Shown one piece after another: positions 1 through 15,222 of a DNA stretch of 64,000 bases (position 1 is its first letter; each line of letters starts with the position of its first letter). The stretch covers positions 19,593,162 through 19,657,161 of the forward strand of contig NW_024037072.1 in assembly GCF_015706575.1 (NCBI RefSeq). The letters run 5' to 3'. This DNA is from Patiria miniata (taxonomy: Eukaryota; Echinodermata; Asteroidea; Valvatida; Asterinidae). The position numbers were made by a program, and so were the translations under genes. The notes below the pieces were generated by a model that was given only the letters and a program-made list of their open reading frames with translations, was not told the DNA's origin and ran no database searches.

Positions 1-3000
1 CCTGTCCATTTGCCAGCTTGTTGGCCGCATCATAAGATTCCGAACAAGGTATAGTTTGTGCAGAACTTCCCAGGTTAAGGTACGTTTAGACCGCCATATA
101 CGAAGTTCGTGTCGCGGGCGCTTGCAGGCATTGCTGTTAGACTGACTGCATATAGGGGTACTACTGGCATTGATGCGCTCTATCTTAAATTTTCTCCGCC
201 ACCACTTGGTTTCAAGACTTGTCCTTTCGCCAGCTTGTTGGCCTGAACACAAGCTTCCGAACAAGGTATAGTTTGTGCAGAACTTCCCAGGTTAAGGTAC
301 CTTTACACCGCGATAAACGAAGTTCGTGTCGCGGGCGCTTGCATGCATTGCTGTTAGACTGACTGCACATAGGGGTATTACTGGCATTGATGCGCTATAT
401 CTTGAATTTTCTCCTCAACCACTTAATTTCAAGACCTGCCTATTTGCCAGCTTGTTGGCCTCATCATAAGCTTCCGAACAAGGTATAGTTTGTGCAGAAC
501 TGCCCAGGTTAAGGTACCTTTAGACGGCGATATACGAAGTTCGTGTCGCGGGCGCTTGCAGGAATTGCTGTTAGACTGACTGCATATAGGGGGACTACTG
601 GCATTCATGCGCTATATCTTAAATTTTCTCCGCCACCACTGGGTTTCAAGACGTGTCCTTTTGCCAGCTTGTTGGCCTTATCACAAGCTTCTGAACAAGG
701 TATAGTTTGTGATGAAATTGCAAGGTTAAGGTACCTTTACACCGCAATATACGAAGTTCGTATCGCGGGCGCTTGCAGGCATTGCTGTTAGACTGACTGC
801 ACATATGTGTACTACTGGCATTGATGGGCTATATCTTAAATTTTCTCCGCAACCACTGGGTTTCAAGACCTGTCCTTTTGCCAGCTTGTTGGCCTTATCA
901 CAAGCTTCCGAACAATGTATAGTTTGTGCAGAACTTCCCAGGTTAAGGTACCTTTAAACCGCGATATACGAAGTTCGTGTCGCGGGCGCTTGCAGGCTTT
1001 GCAGTTAGACTGACTGCACATAGGGGTACTACTGGCATTGATGCGCTATATCTTGAATTGTCTCCACAACCACTTAGTTTCAAGACCTGTCCTTTCGCCA
1101 GCTTGTTGGCCTTATCACAAGCTTCCGAACAAGGTATAGTTTGTGCAGAACTTCCCAGGTTAAGGTACCTTTAGACCGCGATATACGAAGTTCGTGTCGC
1201 GGGCGCTTGCAGGCATTGCTGTTAGACTGACTGCACATGGGGGTACTACTGGCATTGATGCGCTATATCTTAAACTTTCTCCTCAACCACTTGGTTTCAA
1301 GACCTGTCCATTTGCCAGCTTGTTGGCCTCATCATAAGATTCCGAACAAGGTATAGTTTGTGCAGAACTTCGCAGGTTAAGGTACGTTTAGACCGCCATA
1401 TACGAAGTTCGTGTCGCGGGCGCTTGCAGGCATTGCTGTTAGACTGACTGCACATATGGGTACTACTGGCATTGATGCGCTAAATCTTATATTTTCACCG
1501 CAACCACTTGGTTTCAAGAACTGTCCTTTTGCAACCTTGTTTGCCTCATCACAAGCTTCCAAACAAGGTATAGTTTGTGCGGAACTTCCCAGGTTAAGGT
1601 ACCTTTAGACAGCGATATACGAAATTCGTGTGCGGGCGCTTGCAGGCATTGCTGTTAGACTGACTGCACATATGGGTACTACTGGCATTGATGCGCTATA
1701 TCTTAAATTGTCTCCGCAACCACTTTGTTTCAAGACGTGTCCTTTCGCCAGCTTGTTGGCCTTATCACAAGCTTCCGAACGAGGTATAGTTTGTGCGGAA
1801 CTTCCAAGGTTAAGGTACCTTTAGGCCGCGATATACGAAGTTCGTGTCGCGGGAGCTTGCAGGCATTGCTGTTAGACTGACTGCACATAGGGGTACTACT
1901 GGCATTGATGCGCTATATCTTATATTTTCACCGCAACCACTGGGTTTCAAGACATGTCCTTTTGCCAGCTTGTTTGCCTCATCACAAGCTTCCGAACAAG
2001 GTATAGTTTGTGCAGAACTTCCCAGGTTAAGGTACCTTTAGACCGCGATACACGAAGTTCGTGTCGCGGGCGCTTGCAGGCATTGCTGTTAGACTGACTG
2101 CACATAGGGGTACTACTGGCATTCATGCGCTATATCTTAAATTTTCACCGCAACCTCTAGGTTTAAAGACATGTCCTTTGCCAGCTTGTTTGCCTCATCA
2201 TAAGCTTCCGAACAAGGTATAGTTTGTGCGGAACTTCCAAGGTTAAGGTACCTTTAGGCGCGATATACGAAGTTCGTGTCGCGGGCGCTTGCAGTCATTG
2301 CTGTTAGACTGACTGCACATAGGGGTACTACTGGCATTGATGCGCTATATCTGATATTTTCACCGCAACCACTGGGTTTCAAGACCTGTCCTTTGCCAGC
2401 TTGTTTGCCTCATCACAAGCTTCCGAACAAGGTATAGTTTGTGCAGAACTTCCCAGGTTAAGGTACCTTTAGACCGCGATACACGAAGTTCGTGTCGCGG
2501 GCGCTTGCAGGCATTGCTGTTAGACTGACTGCACATAGGTGTACTACTGGCATTGATGCGCTATATCTTGAATTGTCTCCGCAACCACATTGTTTCAAGA
2601 CGTGTCCTTTCGCTAGCGTGGTGGCCTTATCACAAGCTTCCGAACAAGGTATAGTTTGTGCAGAACTTCCCAGGTTAAGGCACCTTTAGACCGCGATATA
2701 CGAAGTTCGTGTCGCGGGCGCTTGCAGGCATTGCTGTTGGACTGACTGCATATAGGGGTACTACTGGCATTGATGCGCTATATCTTAAATTTTCTCCTCA
2801 AACACTTGGTTTCAAGACCTGTCCATTTGCCAGCTTGTTGGCCTCATCATAAGCTTCCGAACAAGGTATAGTTTGTGCAGAACTTCCCAGGTTAAGGTAC
2901 CTTAAGACCGCGATATACGAAGTTCGTATTGCGGGCGCTAGCAGGCATTGCTGGTTGACTGACTGCACATAGGGGTACTACTGGCAATGATGCGCTACAT

Positions 3001-4220
3001 CTTAAATTTTCTCCGCCACCACTGGGTTTCAAGACGTGTCCTTTTGCCAGCTTGTTGGCCTCATCACAAGCTTCTGAACAAGGTATAGTTTGTGCAGAAC
3101 TTCCCAGGTTAAGGTACCTTTAGACCGCGATATACGAAGTTCCTGTCGCTGGCGCTTGCAGGCATTGCTGTTAGACTGACTGCACATATGGTTACTACTG
3201 GCATTGATGCGCTATATCTTAAATTTTCTCCGCAACCACTGGGTTTCAAGACCTGTCCTTTTGCCAGCTTGTTGGCCTGATCACAAGCTTCCGAACAAGG
3301 TATAGTTTGTGCAGAACTTCTCTGGTTGAGGTACCTTTAGACGGCGATATACGAAGTTCGTGTCGCGGGCGCTTGCAGGCATTGCTGTTAGACTAACTGC
3401 ACATAGGGGTACTACTGTCATTGATGGGCTATATCCTAAATTTTCTCCGCCACCACTGGGATTCAAGACCTGTCCTTTTGCCAGCTTGTTGGCCTCATCA
3501 CAAGCTTCTGAACAAGGTATAGTTTGTGATGAAATTGCAAGGTTAAGGTACCTTTACACCGCAATATACGAAGTTCGTGTCGCGGGCGCTTGCAGGCATT
3601 GCTGTTAGACTGACTGCACATATGTGTACTACTGGCATTGAGGGGCTATATCTTAAATTTTCTCGGCAACCACTTGGTTTCAAGACCTGTCCTTTTGCCA
3701 GCCTGTTGGCCTTATCACAAGCTTCCGAACAAGGTATAGTTTGTGCAGAACTTCCCAGGTTAAGGTACCTTTAGACCGCGATATACGAAGTTCGTGTCGC
3801 TGGCGAGTGCAGGCATTGCTGTTAGACTGACTGCACATATGGGTACTACTGGCATTGATGCGCTATATCTTGAAATGTCTCCGCAACCACTTTCTTTCAA
3901 GACGTGTCCTTTCGCTAGCGTGGTGGCCTTATCATAAGCTTCCGAACAAGGTATAGTTTGTGCAGAACTTCCCAGGTTAAGGTACCTTTAGACCGCGACA
4001 ACGAAGCTCGTGTCGCGGGCGCTTGCAGGCATTGCCGTTAGACTGACTGCACATAGGGGTACTACTGGCATTGATGCGCTATATCTTGTATTGTCTCCGC
4101 AACCACTTGGTTTCAAGGGTGTCCTTCGCCAGCTTGTTGGCCTTATCACAAGCTTCCGAACAAGGTATAGTTTGTGCAGAACTTCCCAGGTTAAGGTACC
4201 TTTAGACCGCGATATACGAA
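1..4220. repeat. Diverged edge zone of the satellite array
   Basis: Here neighbouring monomers differ by many true substitutions rather than one-base length changes. Examples are TTTTCACCGC for TTTTCTCCGC in the 1.4-2.4 kb units, GCATATAGG or GCACATATGGG for GCACATAGGGG, and a variant junction GATGAAATTGCAAGG at 711 and 3528. Such diversity is what is known for array edges, where unequal exchange homogenises less efficiently. Private variants fade out between about 4.2 and 7.7 kb. Confidence 0.8.
977..3790. repeat. Multi-monomer block, duplicated at 5092-7670
   Basis: Rare variants recur in the same order at a fixed distance. The unit with GCTAAAT and CAAGAACTG at ~1515 matches the one at ~5628 (offset about 4.11 kb). 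GGTTGACTGACTG at 2953 matches 6844, GAACTTCTCTGG near 3316 matches 7204, and the GAAATTGCAAGG variant near 3530 matches 7415 (offset about 3.89 kb). The offset drops by about one monomer between these markers, so the unit copied was 18-19 monomers and one copy gained or lost a unit. This is higher-order structure seen directly; the copying mechanism is inference. Confidence 0.7.
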
Positions 4221-7200
4221 GTTCGTGTCGCGGGCGCTTGCAGGCATTGCTGTTAGACTGACTGCACATAGGGGTACTACTGGCATTGATGCGCTATATC
4301 TTGAATTTCTCCTCAACCACTTGGTTTCAAGACCTGTCTTTTGCCAGCTTGTTGGCCTTATCATAAGCTTCCGAACAAGGTATAGTTTGTGCAGAACTTC
4401 CCAGGTTAAGGTACCTTTAGACCGCGATATACGAAGTTCGTGTCGCGGGCGCTTGCAGGCATTGCTGTTAGACTGACTGCACATAGGGGTACTACTGGCA
4501 TTGATGCGCTATATCTTGAATTTTCTCCTCAACCACTTGGTTTCAAGACCTGTCCTTTTGCCAGCTTGTTGGCCTCATCACAAGCTTCCGAACAAGGTAT
4601 AGTTTGTGCAGAACTTCCCAGGTTAAGGTACCTTTAGACCGCGATATACGAAGTTCGTGTCGCGGGCGCTTGCAGGCATTGCTGTTAGACTGACTGCACA
4701 TAGGGTACTACTGGCATTGATGCGCTATATCTTAAATTTTCTCCGCAACCACTGGGTTTCAAGACCTGTGCTTTTTGCCAGCTTGTTGGCCTTCATCACA
4801 AGCTTCCGAACAAGGTATAGTTTGTGCAGAACTTCCCAGGTTAAGGTACCTTTAGACCGCGATATACGAAGTTCGTGTCGCGGGCGCTTGCAGGCATTGC
4901 TGTTAGACTGACTGCACATAGGGGTACTACTGGCATTGATGCGCTATATCTTAAATTTTCTCCGCAACCACTGGGTTTCAAGACCTGTCCTTTTGCCAGC
5001 TTGTTGGCCTTATCACAAGCTTCCGAACAAGGTATAGTTTGTGCAGAACTTCCCAGGTTAAGGTACCTTTAGACCGCGATATACGAAGTTCGTGTCGCGG
5101 GCGCTTGCAGGCATTGCTGTTAGACTGACTGCACATAGGGGTACTACTGGCATTGATGCGCTATATCTTAAATTGTCTCCACAACCACTTGGTTTCAAGA
5201 CGTGTCCTTTCGCCAGCTTGTTGGCCTTATCACAAGCTTCCGAACAAGGTATAGTTTGTGCAGAACTTCCCAGGTTAAGGTACCTTTAGACCGCGATATA
5301 CGAAGTTCGTGTCGCGGGCGCTTGCAGGCATTGCTGTTAGACTGACTGCACATGGGGGTACTACTGGCATTGATGCGCTATATCTTAAATTTTCTCCTCA
5401 ACCACTTGGTTTCAAGACCTGTCCATTTGCCAGCTTGTTGGCCTCATCATAAGCTTCCGAACAAGGTATAGTTTGTGCAGAACTTCGCAGGTTAAGGTAC
5501 CTTTAGACCGCGATATACGAAGTTCGTGTCGCGGGCGCTTGCAGGCATTGCTGTTAGACTGACTGCACATATGGGTACTACTGGCATTGATGCGCTAAAT
5601 TATATTTTCTCCGCAACCACTTGGTTTCAAGAACTGTCCTTTTGCCAGCTTGTTGGCCTCATCACAAGCTTCCGAACAAGGTATAGTTTGTGCAGAACTT
5701 CCCAGGTTAAGGTACCTTTAGACCGCGATATACGAAGTTCGTGTCGCGGGCGCTTGCAGGCATTGCTGTTAGACTGACTGCACATATGGGTACTACTGGC
5801 ATTGATGCGCTATATCTTAATTTTCACCGCAACCACTGGGTTTCAAGACATGTCCTTTTGCCAGCTTGTTGGCCTCATCACAAGCTTCCGAACAAGGTAT
5901 AGTTTGTGCAGAACTTCCAGGTTAAGGTACCTTTAGACCGCGATATACGAAGTTCGTGTCGCGGGCGCTTGCAGGCATTGCTGTTAGACTGACTGCACAT
6001 AGGGGTACTACTGGCATTGATGCGCTATATCTTAAATTTTCACCGCAACCACTGGGTTTCAAGACCTGTCCTTTTGCCAGCTTGGCCTCATCACAAGCTT
6101 CCGAACAAGGTATAGTTTGTGCAGAACTTCCCAGGTTAAGGTACCTTTAGACCGCGATATACGAAGTTCGTGTCGCGGGCGCTTGCAGGCATTGCTGTTA
6201 GACTGACTGCACATAGGGGTACTACTGGCATTGATGCGCTATATCTTAAATTTTCTCCGCAACCACTGGGTTTCAAGACCTGTCCTTTTGCCAGCTTGTT
6301 TGCCTCATCACAAGCTTCCGAACAAGGTATAGTTTGTGCAGAACTTCCCAGGTTAAGGTACCTTAGACCGCGATATACGAAGTTCGTGTCGCGGGCGCTT
6401 GCAGGCATTGCTGTTAGACTGACTGCACATAGGGGTACTACTGGCATTGATGCGCTATATCTTAAATTTTCACCGTAACCACTGAGTTTCAAGACCTGTC
6501 CTTTTGCCAGCTTGTTGGCCTCATCACAAGCTTCCGAACAAGGTATAGTTTGTGCAGAACTTCCCAGGTTAATGTACCTTTAGACCGCGATATACGAAGT
6601 TCGTGTCGCGGGCGCTTGCAGGCATTGCTGTTAGACTGACTGCACATAGGGGTACTACTGGCATTGATGCGCTATATCTTAAATTTTCTCCCAAACACTT
6701 GGTTTCAAGACCTGTCCATTTGCCAGCTTGTTGGCCTCATCATAAGCTTCCGAACAAGGTATAGTTTGTGCAGAACTCCCAGGTTAAGGTACCTTTAGAC
6801 CGCGATATACGAAGTTCGTGTGCGGGCGCTTGCAGGCATTGCTGGTTGACTGACTGCACATAGGGGTACTACTGGCATTGATGCGCTATATCTTAAATTT
6901 TCTCCGCCACCACTGGGTTTCAAGACCTGTCCTTTTGCCAGCTTGTTGGCTCATCACAAGTTCCGAACAAGGTATAGTTTGTGCAGAACTTCCCAGGTTA
7001 AGGTACCTTTAGACCGCGATATACGAAGTTCGTGTCGCGGGCGCTTGCAGGCATTGCTGTTAGACTGACTGCACATATGGGTACTACTGGCATTGATGCG
7101 CTATATCTTAAATTTTCTCCGCAACCACTGGGTTTCAAGACCTGTCCTTTTGCCAGCTTGTTGGCCTATCACAAGCTTCCGAACAAGGTATAGTTTGTGC

Positions 7201-10200
7201 AGAACTTCTCTGGTTAAGGTACCTTTAGACCGCGATATACGAAGTTCGTGTCGCGGGCGCTTGCAGGCATTGCTGTTAGACTGACTGCACATAGGGTACT
7301 ACTGGCATTGATGCGCTATATCTTAAATTTTCTCCGCAACCACTGGGTTTCAAGACCTGTCCTTTTGCCAGCTTGTTGGCCTCATCACAAGCTTCCGAAC
7401 AAGGTATAGTTTGTGAGAAATTGCAAGGTTAAGGTACCTTTACACCGCGATATACGAAGTTCGTGTCGCGGGCGCTTGCAGGCATTGCTGTTAGACTGAC
7501 TGCACATAGGTGTACTACTGGCATTGATGGGCTATATCTAAATTTTCTCGGCAACCACTTGGTTTCAAGACCTGTCCTTTTGCCAGCTGTTGGCCTTATC
7601 ACAAGCTTCCGAACAAGGTATAGTTTGTGCAGAACTTCCCAGGTTAAGGTACCTTAGACCGCGATATACGAAGTTCGTGTCGCGGGCGCTTGCAGGCATT
7701 GCTGTTAGACTGACTGCACATAGGGTACTACTGGCATTGATGCGCTATATCTTAAATTTTCTCCGCAACCACTTCTTTCAAGACCTGTCCTTTCGCCAGC
7801 TGTGGGCCTTGTTGGCCTTATAAGCTTCCGAACAAGGTATAGTTTGTGCAGAACTTCCCAGGTTAAGGTACCTTTAGACCGCGATATACGAAGTTCGTGT
7901 CGCGGGCGCTTGCAGGCATTGCTGTTAGACTGACTGCACATAGGGGTACTACTGGCATTGATGCGCTATATCTTGAATTGTCTCCGCAACCACTTGGTTT
8001 CAAGGGGTGTCCCTTCGCCAGCTTGTTGGCTTATCACAAGCTCCGAACAAGGTATAGTTTGTGCAGAACTTCCCAGGTTAAGGTACCTTTAGACCGCGAT
8101 ATACGAAGTTCGTGTCGCGGGCGCTTGCAGGCATTGCTGTTAGACTGACTGCACATAGGGGTACTACTGGCATTGATGCGCTATATCTTAAATTTTCTCC
8201 GCAACCACTTGGTTTCAAGACCTGTCCTTTGCCAGCTTGTTGGCTCATCACAAGCTTCCGAACAAGGTATAGTTTGTGCAGAACTTCCCAGGTTAAGGTA
8301 CCTTTAGACCGCGATATACGAAGTTCGTGTCGCGGGCGCTTGCAGGCATTGCTGTTAGACTGACTGCACATAGGGGTACTACTGGCATTGATGCGCTATA
8401 TCTTAAATTTTCTCCGCAACCACTTGGTTTCAAGACCTGTCCTTTGCCAGCTTGTTGGCCTATCACAAGCTTCCGAACAAGGTATAGTTTGTGCAGAACT
8501 TCCCAGGTTAAGGTACCTTTAGACCGCGATATACGAAGTTCGTGTCGCGGGCGCTTGCAGGCATTGCTGTTAGACTGACTGCACATAGGGGTACTACTGG
8601 CATTGATGCGCTATATCTTAAATTTCTCCGCAACCACTGGGTTTCAAGACCTGTCCTTTGCCAGCTTGTTGGCCTCATCACAAGCTTCCGAACAAGGTAT
8701 AGTTTGTGCAGAACTTCCCAGGTTAAGGTACCTTTAGACCGCGATATACGAAGTTCGTGTCGCGGGCGCTTGCAGGCATTGCTGTTAGACTGACTGCACA
8801 TAGGGGTACTACTGGCATTGATGCGCTATATCTTAAATTTTCTCCGCAACCACTGGTTTCAAGACCTGTCCTTTTGCCAGCTTGTTGGCCTCATCACAAG
8901 CTTCCGAACAAGGTATAGTTTGTGCAGAACTTCCCAGGTTAAGGTACCTTTAGACCGCGATATACGAAGTTCGTGTCGCGGGCGCTTGCAGGCATTGCTG
9001 TTAGACTGACTGCACATAGGGGTACTACTGGCATTGATGCGCTATATCTTGAATTTTCTCCGCAACCACTTGGTTTCAAGACCTGTCCTTTCGCCAGCTT
9101 GTTGGCCTCATCACAAGCTTCCGAACAAGGTATAGTTTGTGCAGAACTTCCCAGGTTAAGGTACCTTTAGACCGCGATATACGAAGTTCGTGTCGCGGGC
9201 GCTTGCAGGCATTGCTGTTAGACTGACTGCACATAGGGGTACTACTGGCATTGATGCGCTATATCTTAAATTTCTCCGCAACCACTTGGTTTCAAGACCT
9301 GTCCTTTTCCAGCTTGTGGCCTCATCACAAGCTTCCGAACAAGGTATAGTTTGTGCAGAACTTCCCAGGTTAAGGTACCTTTAGACCGCGATATACGAAG
9401 TTCGTGTCGCGGGCGCTTGCAGGCATTGCTGTTAGACTGACTGCACATAGGGGTACTACTGGCATTGATGCGCTATATCTTAAATTTTCTCCGCAACCAC
9501 TTGGTTTCAAGACCTGTCCATTTGCCAGCTTGTTGGCCTCATCACAAGCTTCCGAACAAGGTATAGTTTGTGCAGAACTTCCCAGGTTAAGGTACCTTTA
9601 GACCGCGATATACGAAGTTCGTGTCGCGGGCGCTTGCAGGCATTGCTGTTAGACTGACTGCACATAGGGGTACTACTGGCATTGATGCGCTATATCTTAA
9701 ATTTCTCCGCAACCACTTGGTTTCAAGACCTGTCTTTTGCCAGCTTGTTGGCCTCATCACAAGCTTCCGAACAAGGTATAGTTTGTGCAGAACTTCCCAG
9801 GTTAAGGTACCTTTAGACCGCGATATACGAAGTTCGTGTCGCGGGCGCTTGCAGGCATTGCTGTTAGACTGACTGCACATAGGGGTACTACTGGCATTGA
9901 TGCGCTATATCTTAAATTTTCTCCGCAACCACTGGTTTCAAGACCTGTCCTTTTGCCAGCTTGTTGGCCTCATCACAAGCTTCCGAACAAGGTATAGTTT
10001 GTGCAGAACTTCCCAGGTTAAGGTACCTTTAGACCGCGATATACGAAGTTCGTGTCGCGGGCGCTTGCAGGCATTGCTGTTAGACTGACTGCACATAGGG
10101 GTACTACTGGCATTGATGCGCTATATCTTAAATTTTCTCCGCAACCACTGGTTTCAAGACCTGTCCTTTTGCCAGCTTGTTGGCCTCATCACAAGCTTCC

Positions 10201-13200
10201 GAACAAGGTATAGTTTGTGCAGAACTTCCCAGGTTAAGGTACCTTTAGACCGCGATATACGAAGTTCGTGTCGCGGGCGCTTGCAGGCATTGCTGTTAGA
10301 CTGACTGCACATAGGGGTACTACTGGCATTGATGCGCTATATCTTAAATTTTCTCCGCAACCACTTGGTTTCAAGACCTGTCCTTTTGCCAGCTTGTTGG
10401 CCTTATCACAAGCTTCCGAACAAGGTATAGTTTGTGCAGAACTTCCCAGGTTAAGGTACCTTTAGACCGCGATATACGAAGTTCGTGTCGCGGGCGCTTG
10501 CAGGCATTGCTGTTAGACTGACTGCACATAGGGGTACTACTGGCATTGATGCGCTATATCTTAAATTTCTCCGCCACCACTTGGTTTCAAGACCTGTCCT
10601 TTGCCAGCTTGTTGGCCTCATCACAAGCTTCCGAACAAGGTATAGTTTGTGCAGAACTTCCCAGGTTAAGGTACCTTTAGACCGCGATATACGAAGTTCG
10701 TGTCGCGGGCGCTTGCAGGCATTGCTGTTAGACTGACTGCACATAGGGGTACTACTGGCATTGATGCGCTATATCTTAAATTTCTCCGCAACCACTTGGT
10801 TTCAAGACCTGTCCTTTGCCAGCTTGTTGGCCTCATCACAAGCTTCCGAACAAGGTATAGTTTGTGCAGAACTTCCCAGGTTAAGGTACCTTTAGACCGC
10901 GATATACGAAGTTCGTGTCGCGGGCGCTTGCAGGCATTGCTGTTAGACTGACTGCACATAGGGGTACTACTGGCATTGATGCGCTATATCTTAATTTTCT
11001 CCGCAACCACTGGGTTTCAAGACCTGTCCTTTTGCCAGCTTGTTGGCCTTATCACAAGCTTCCGAACAAGGTATAGTTTGTGCAGAACTCCCAGGTTAAG
11101 GTACCTTTAGACCGCGATATACGAAGTTCGTGTCGCGGGCGCTTGCAGGCATTGCTGTTAGACTGACTGCACATAGGGGTACTACTGGCATTGATGCGCT
11201 ATATCTTAAATTTTCTCCGCCACCACTTGGGTTTCAAGACCTGTCCTTTTGCCAGCTTGTTGGCCTCATCACAAGCTTCCGAACAAGGTATAGTTTGTGC
11301 AGAACTTCCCAGGTTAAGGTACCTTTAGACCGCGATATACGAAGTTCGTGTCGCGGGCGCTTGCAGGCATTGCTGTTAGACTGACTGCACATAGGGGTAC
11401 TACTGGCATTGATGCGCTATATCTTAAATTTTCTCCGCAACACTTGGTTTCAAGACCTGTCCTTTTGCCAGCTTGTTGGCCTCATCACAAGCTTCCGAAC
11501 AAGGTATAGTTTGTGCAGAACTTCCCAGGTTAAGGTACCTTTAGACCGCGATATACGAAGTTCGTGTCGCGGGCGCTTGCAGGCATTGCTGTTAGACTGA
11601 CTGCACATAGGGGTACTACTGGCATTGATGCGCTATATCTTAAATTTCTCCGCAACCACTTGGTTTCAAGACCTGTCCTTTTGCCAGCTTGTTGGCCTCA
11701 TCACAAGCTTCCGAACAAGGTATAGTTTGTGCAGAACTTCCAGGTTAAGGTACCTTTAGACCGCGATATACGAAGTTCGTTCGCGGGCGCTTGCAGGCAT
11801 TGCTGTTAGACTGACTGCACATAGGGGTACTACTGGCATTGATGCGCTATATCTTAAATTTTCTCCGCAACCACTTGGTTTCAAGACCTGTCCTTTCCAG
11901 CTTGTTGGCCTCATCACAAGCTTCCGAACAAGGTATAGTTTGTGCAGAACTTCCCAGGTTAAGGTACCTTTAGACCGCGATATACGAAGTTCGTGTCGCG
12001 GGCGCTTGCAGGCATTGCTGTTAGACTGACTGCACATAGGGGTACTACTGGCATTGATGCGCTATATCTTAAATTTCTCCTCAACCACTTGGTTTCAAGA
12101 CCTGTCCTTTTGCCAGCTTGTTGGCCTCATCACAAGCTTCCGAACAAGGTATAGTTTGTGCAGAACTTCCCAGGTTAAGGTACCTTTAGACCGCGATATA
12201 CGAAGTTCGTGTCGCGGGCGCTTGCAGGCATTGCTGTTAGACTGACTGCACATAGGGGTACTACTGGCATTGATGCGCTATATCTTAAATTTTCTCCGCA
12301 ACCACTTGGTTTCAAGACCTGTCCTTTGCCAGCTTGTTGGCCTCATCACAAGCTTCCGAACAAGGTATAGTTTGTGCAGAACTTCCCAGGTTAAGGTACC
12401 TTTAGACCGCGATATACGAAGTTCGTGTCGCGGGCGCTTGCAGGCATTGCTGTTAGACTGACTGCACATAGGGGTACTACTGGCATTGATGCGCTATATC
12501 TTAAATTTCTCCGCAACCACTGGGTTTCAAGACCTGTCCTTTTGCCAGCTTGTTGGCCTCATCACAAGCTTCCGAACAAGGTATAGTTTGTGCAGAACTT
12601 CCAGGTTAAGGTACCTTTAGACCGCGATATACGAAGTTCGTGTCGCGGGCGCTTGCAGGCATTGCTGTTAGACTGACTGCACATAGGGGTACTACTGGCA
12701 TTGATGCGCTATATCTTAAATTTTCTCCGCAACCACTGGTTTCAAGACCTGTCCTTTTGCCAGCTTGTTGGCCTTATCACAAGCTTCCGAACAAGGTATA
12801 GTTTGTGCAGAACTTCCCAGGTTAAGGTACCTTTAGACCGCGATATACGAAGTTCGTGTCGCGGGCGCTTGCAGGCATTGCTGTTAGACTGACTGCACAT
12901 AGGGGTACTACTGGCATTGATGCGCTATATCTTAAATTTTCTCCGCACCACTTGGTTTCAAGACCTGTCCTTTGCCAGCTTGTTGGCCTTATCACAAGCT
13001 TCCGAACAAGGTATAGTTTGTGCAGAACTTCCCAGGTTAAGGTACCTTTAGACCGCGATATACGAAGTTCGTGTCGCGGGCGCTTGCAGGCATTGCTGTT
13101 AGACTGACTGCACATAGGGGTACTACTGGCATTGATGCGCTATATCTTAAATTTTCTCCGCAACCACTTGGTTTCAAGACCTGTCCTTTGCCAGCTTGTT

Positions 13201-15222
13201 GGCCTCATCACAAGCTTCCGAACAAGGTATAGTTTGTGCAGAACTTCCCAGGTTAAGGTACCTTTAGACCGCGATATACGAAGTTCGTGTCGCGGGCGCT
13301 TGCAGGCATTGCTGTTAGACTGACTGCACATAGGGGTACTACTGGCATTGATGCGCTATATCTTAAATTTTCTCCGCAACCACTTGGTTTCAAGACCTGT
13401 CCTTTGCCAGCTTGTTGGCCTCATCACAAGCTTCCGAACAAGGTATAGTTTGTGCAGAACTTCCAGGTTAAGGTACCTTTAGACCGCGATATACGAAGTT
13501 CGTGTCGCGGGCGCTTGCAGGCATTGCTGTTAGACTGACTGCACATAGGGGTACTACTGGCATTGATGCGCTATATCTTAAATTTCTCCGCAACCACTGG
13601 GTTTCAAGACCTGTCCTTTTGCCAGCTTGTTGGCCTCATCACAAGCTTCCGAACAAGGTATAGTTTGTGCAGAACTCCCAGGTTAAGGTACCTTTAGACC
13701 GCGATATACGAAGTTCGTGTCGCGGGCGCTTGCAGGCATTGCTGTTAGACTGACTGCACATAGGGGTACTACTGGCATTGATGCGCTATATCTTAAATTT
13801 CTCCGCCACCACTGGTTTCAAGACCTGTCCTTTCGCCAGCTTGTTGGCCTCATCACAAGCTTCCGAACAAGGTATAGTTTGTGCAGAACTTCCCAGGTTA
13901 AGGTACCTTTAGACCGCGATATACGAAGTTCGTGTCGCGGGCGCTTGCAGGCATTGCTGTTAGACTGACTGCACATAGGGGTACTACTGGCATTGATGCG
14001 CTATATCTTAAATTTTCTCCGCAACCACTTGGTTTCAAGACCTGTCCTTTGCCAGCTTGTTGGCCTCATCACAAGCTTCCGAACAAGGTATAGTTTGTGC
14101 AGAACTTCCCAGGTTAAGGTACCTTTAGACCGCGATATACGAAGTTCGTGTCGCGGGCGCTTGCAGGCATTGCTGTTAGACTGACTGCACATAGGGGTAC
14201 TACTGGCATTGATGCGCTATATCTTAAATTTTCTCCGCAACCACTGGGTTTCAAGACCTGTCCTTTTGCCAGCTTGTTGGCCTCATCACAAGCTCCGAAC
14301 AAGGTATAGTTTGTGCAGAACTTCCCAGGTTAAGGTACCTTTAGACCGCGATATACGAAGTTCGTGTCGCGGGCGCTTGCAGGCATTGCTGTTAGACTGA
14401 CTGCACATAGGGGTACTACTGGCATTGATGCGCTATATCTTAAATTTTCTCCGCAACCACTTGGTTTCAAGACCTGTCCTTTTGCCAGCTTGTTGGCCTC
14501 ATCACAAGCTTCCGAACAAGGTATAGTTTGTGCAGAACTTCCCAGGTTAAGGTACCTTTAGACCGCGATATACGAAGTTCGTGTCGCGGGCGCTTGCAGG
14601 CATTGCTGTTAGACTGACTGCACATAGGGGTACTACTGGCATTGATGCGCTATATCTTGAATTTTCTCGCAACCACTTGGTTTCAAGACCTGTCCTTTGC
14701 CAGCTTGTTGGCCTCATCACAAGCTTCCGAACAAGGTATAGTTTGTGCAGAACTTCCAGGTTAAGGTACCTTTAGACCGCGATATACGAAGTTCGTGTCG
14801 CGGGCGCTTGCAGGCATTGCTGTTAGACTGACTGCACATAGGGGTACTACTGGCATTGATGCGCTATATTGAAATTTTCTCCGCAACCACTTGTTTCAAG
14901 ACCTGTCATTTGCCAGCTTGTTGGCCTCATCACAAGCTTCCGAACAAGGTATAGTTTGTGCAGAACTTCCCAGGTTAAGGTACCTTTAGACCGCGATATA
15001 CGAAGTTCGTGTCGCGGGCGCTTGCAGGCATTGCTGTTAGACTGACTGCACATAGGGGTACTACTGGCATTGATGCGCTATATCTTAAATTTTCTCCGCA
15101 ACCACTGGGTTTCAAGACCTGTCCTTTTGCCAGCTTGTTGGCCTATCACAAGCTCCGAACAAGGTATAGTTTGTGCAGAACTTCCAGGTTAAGGTACCTT
15201 TAGACCGCGATATACGAAGTTC

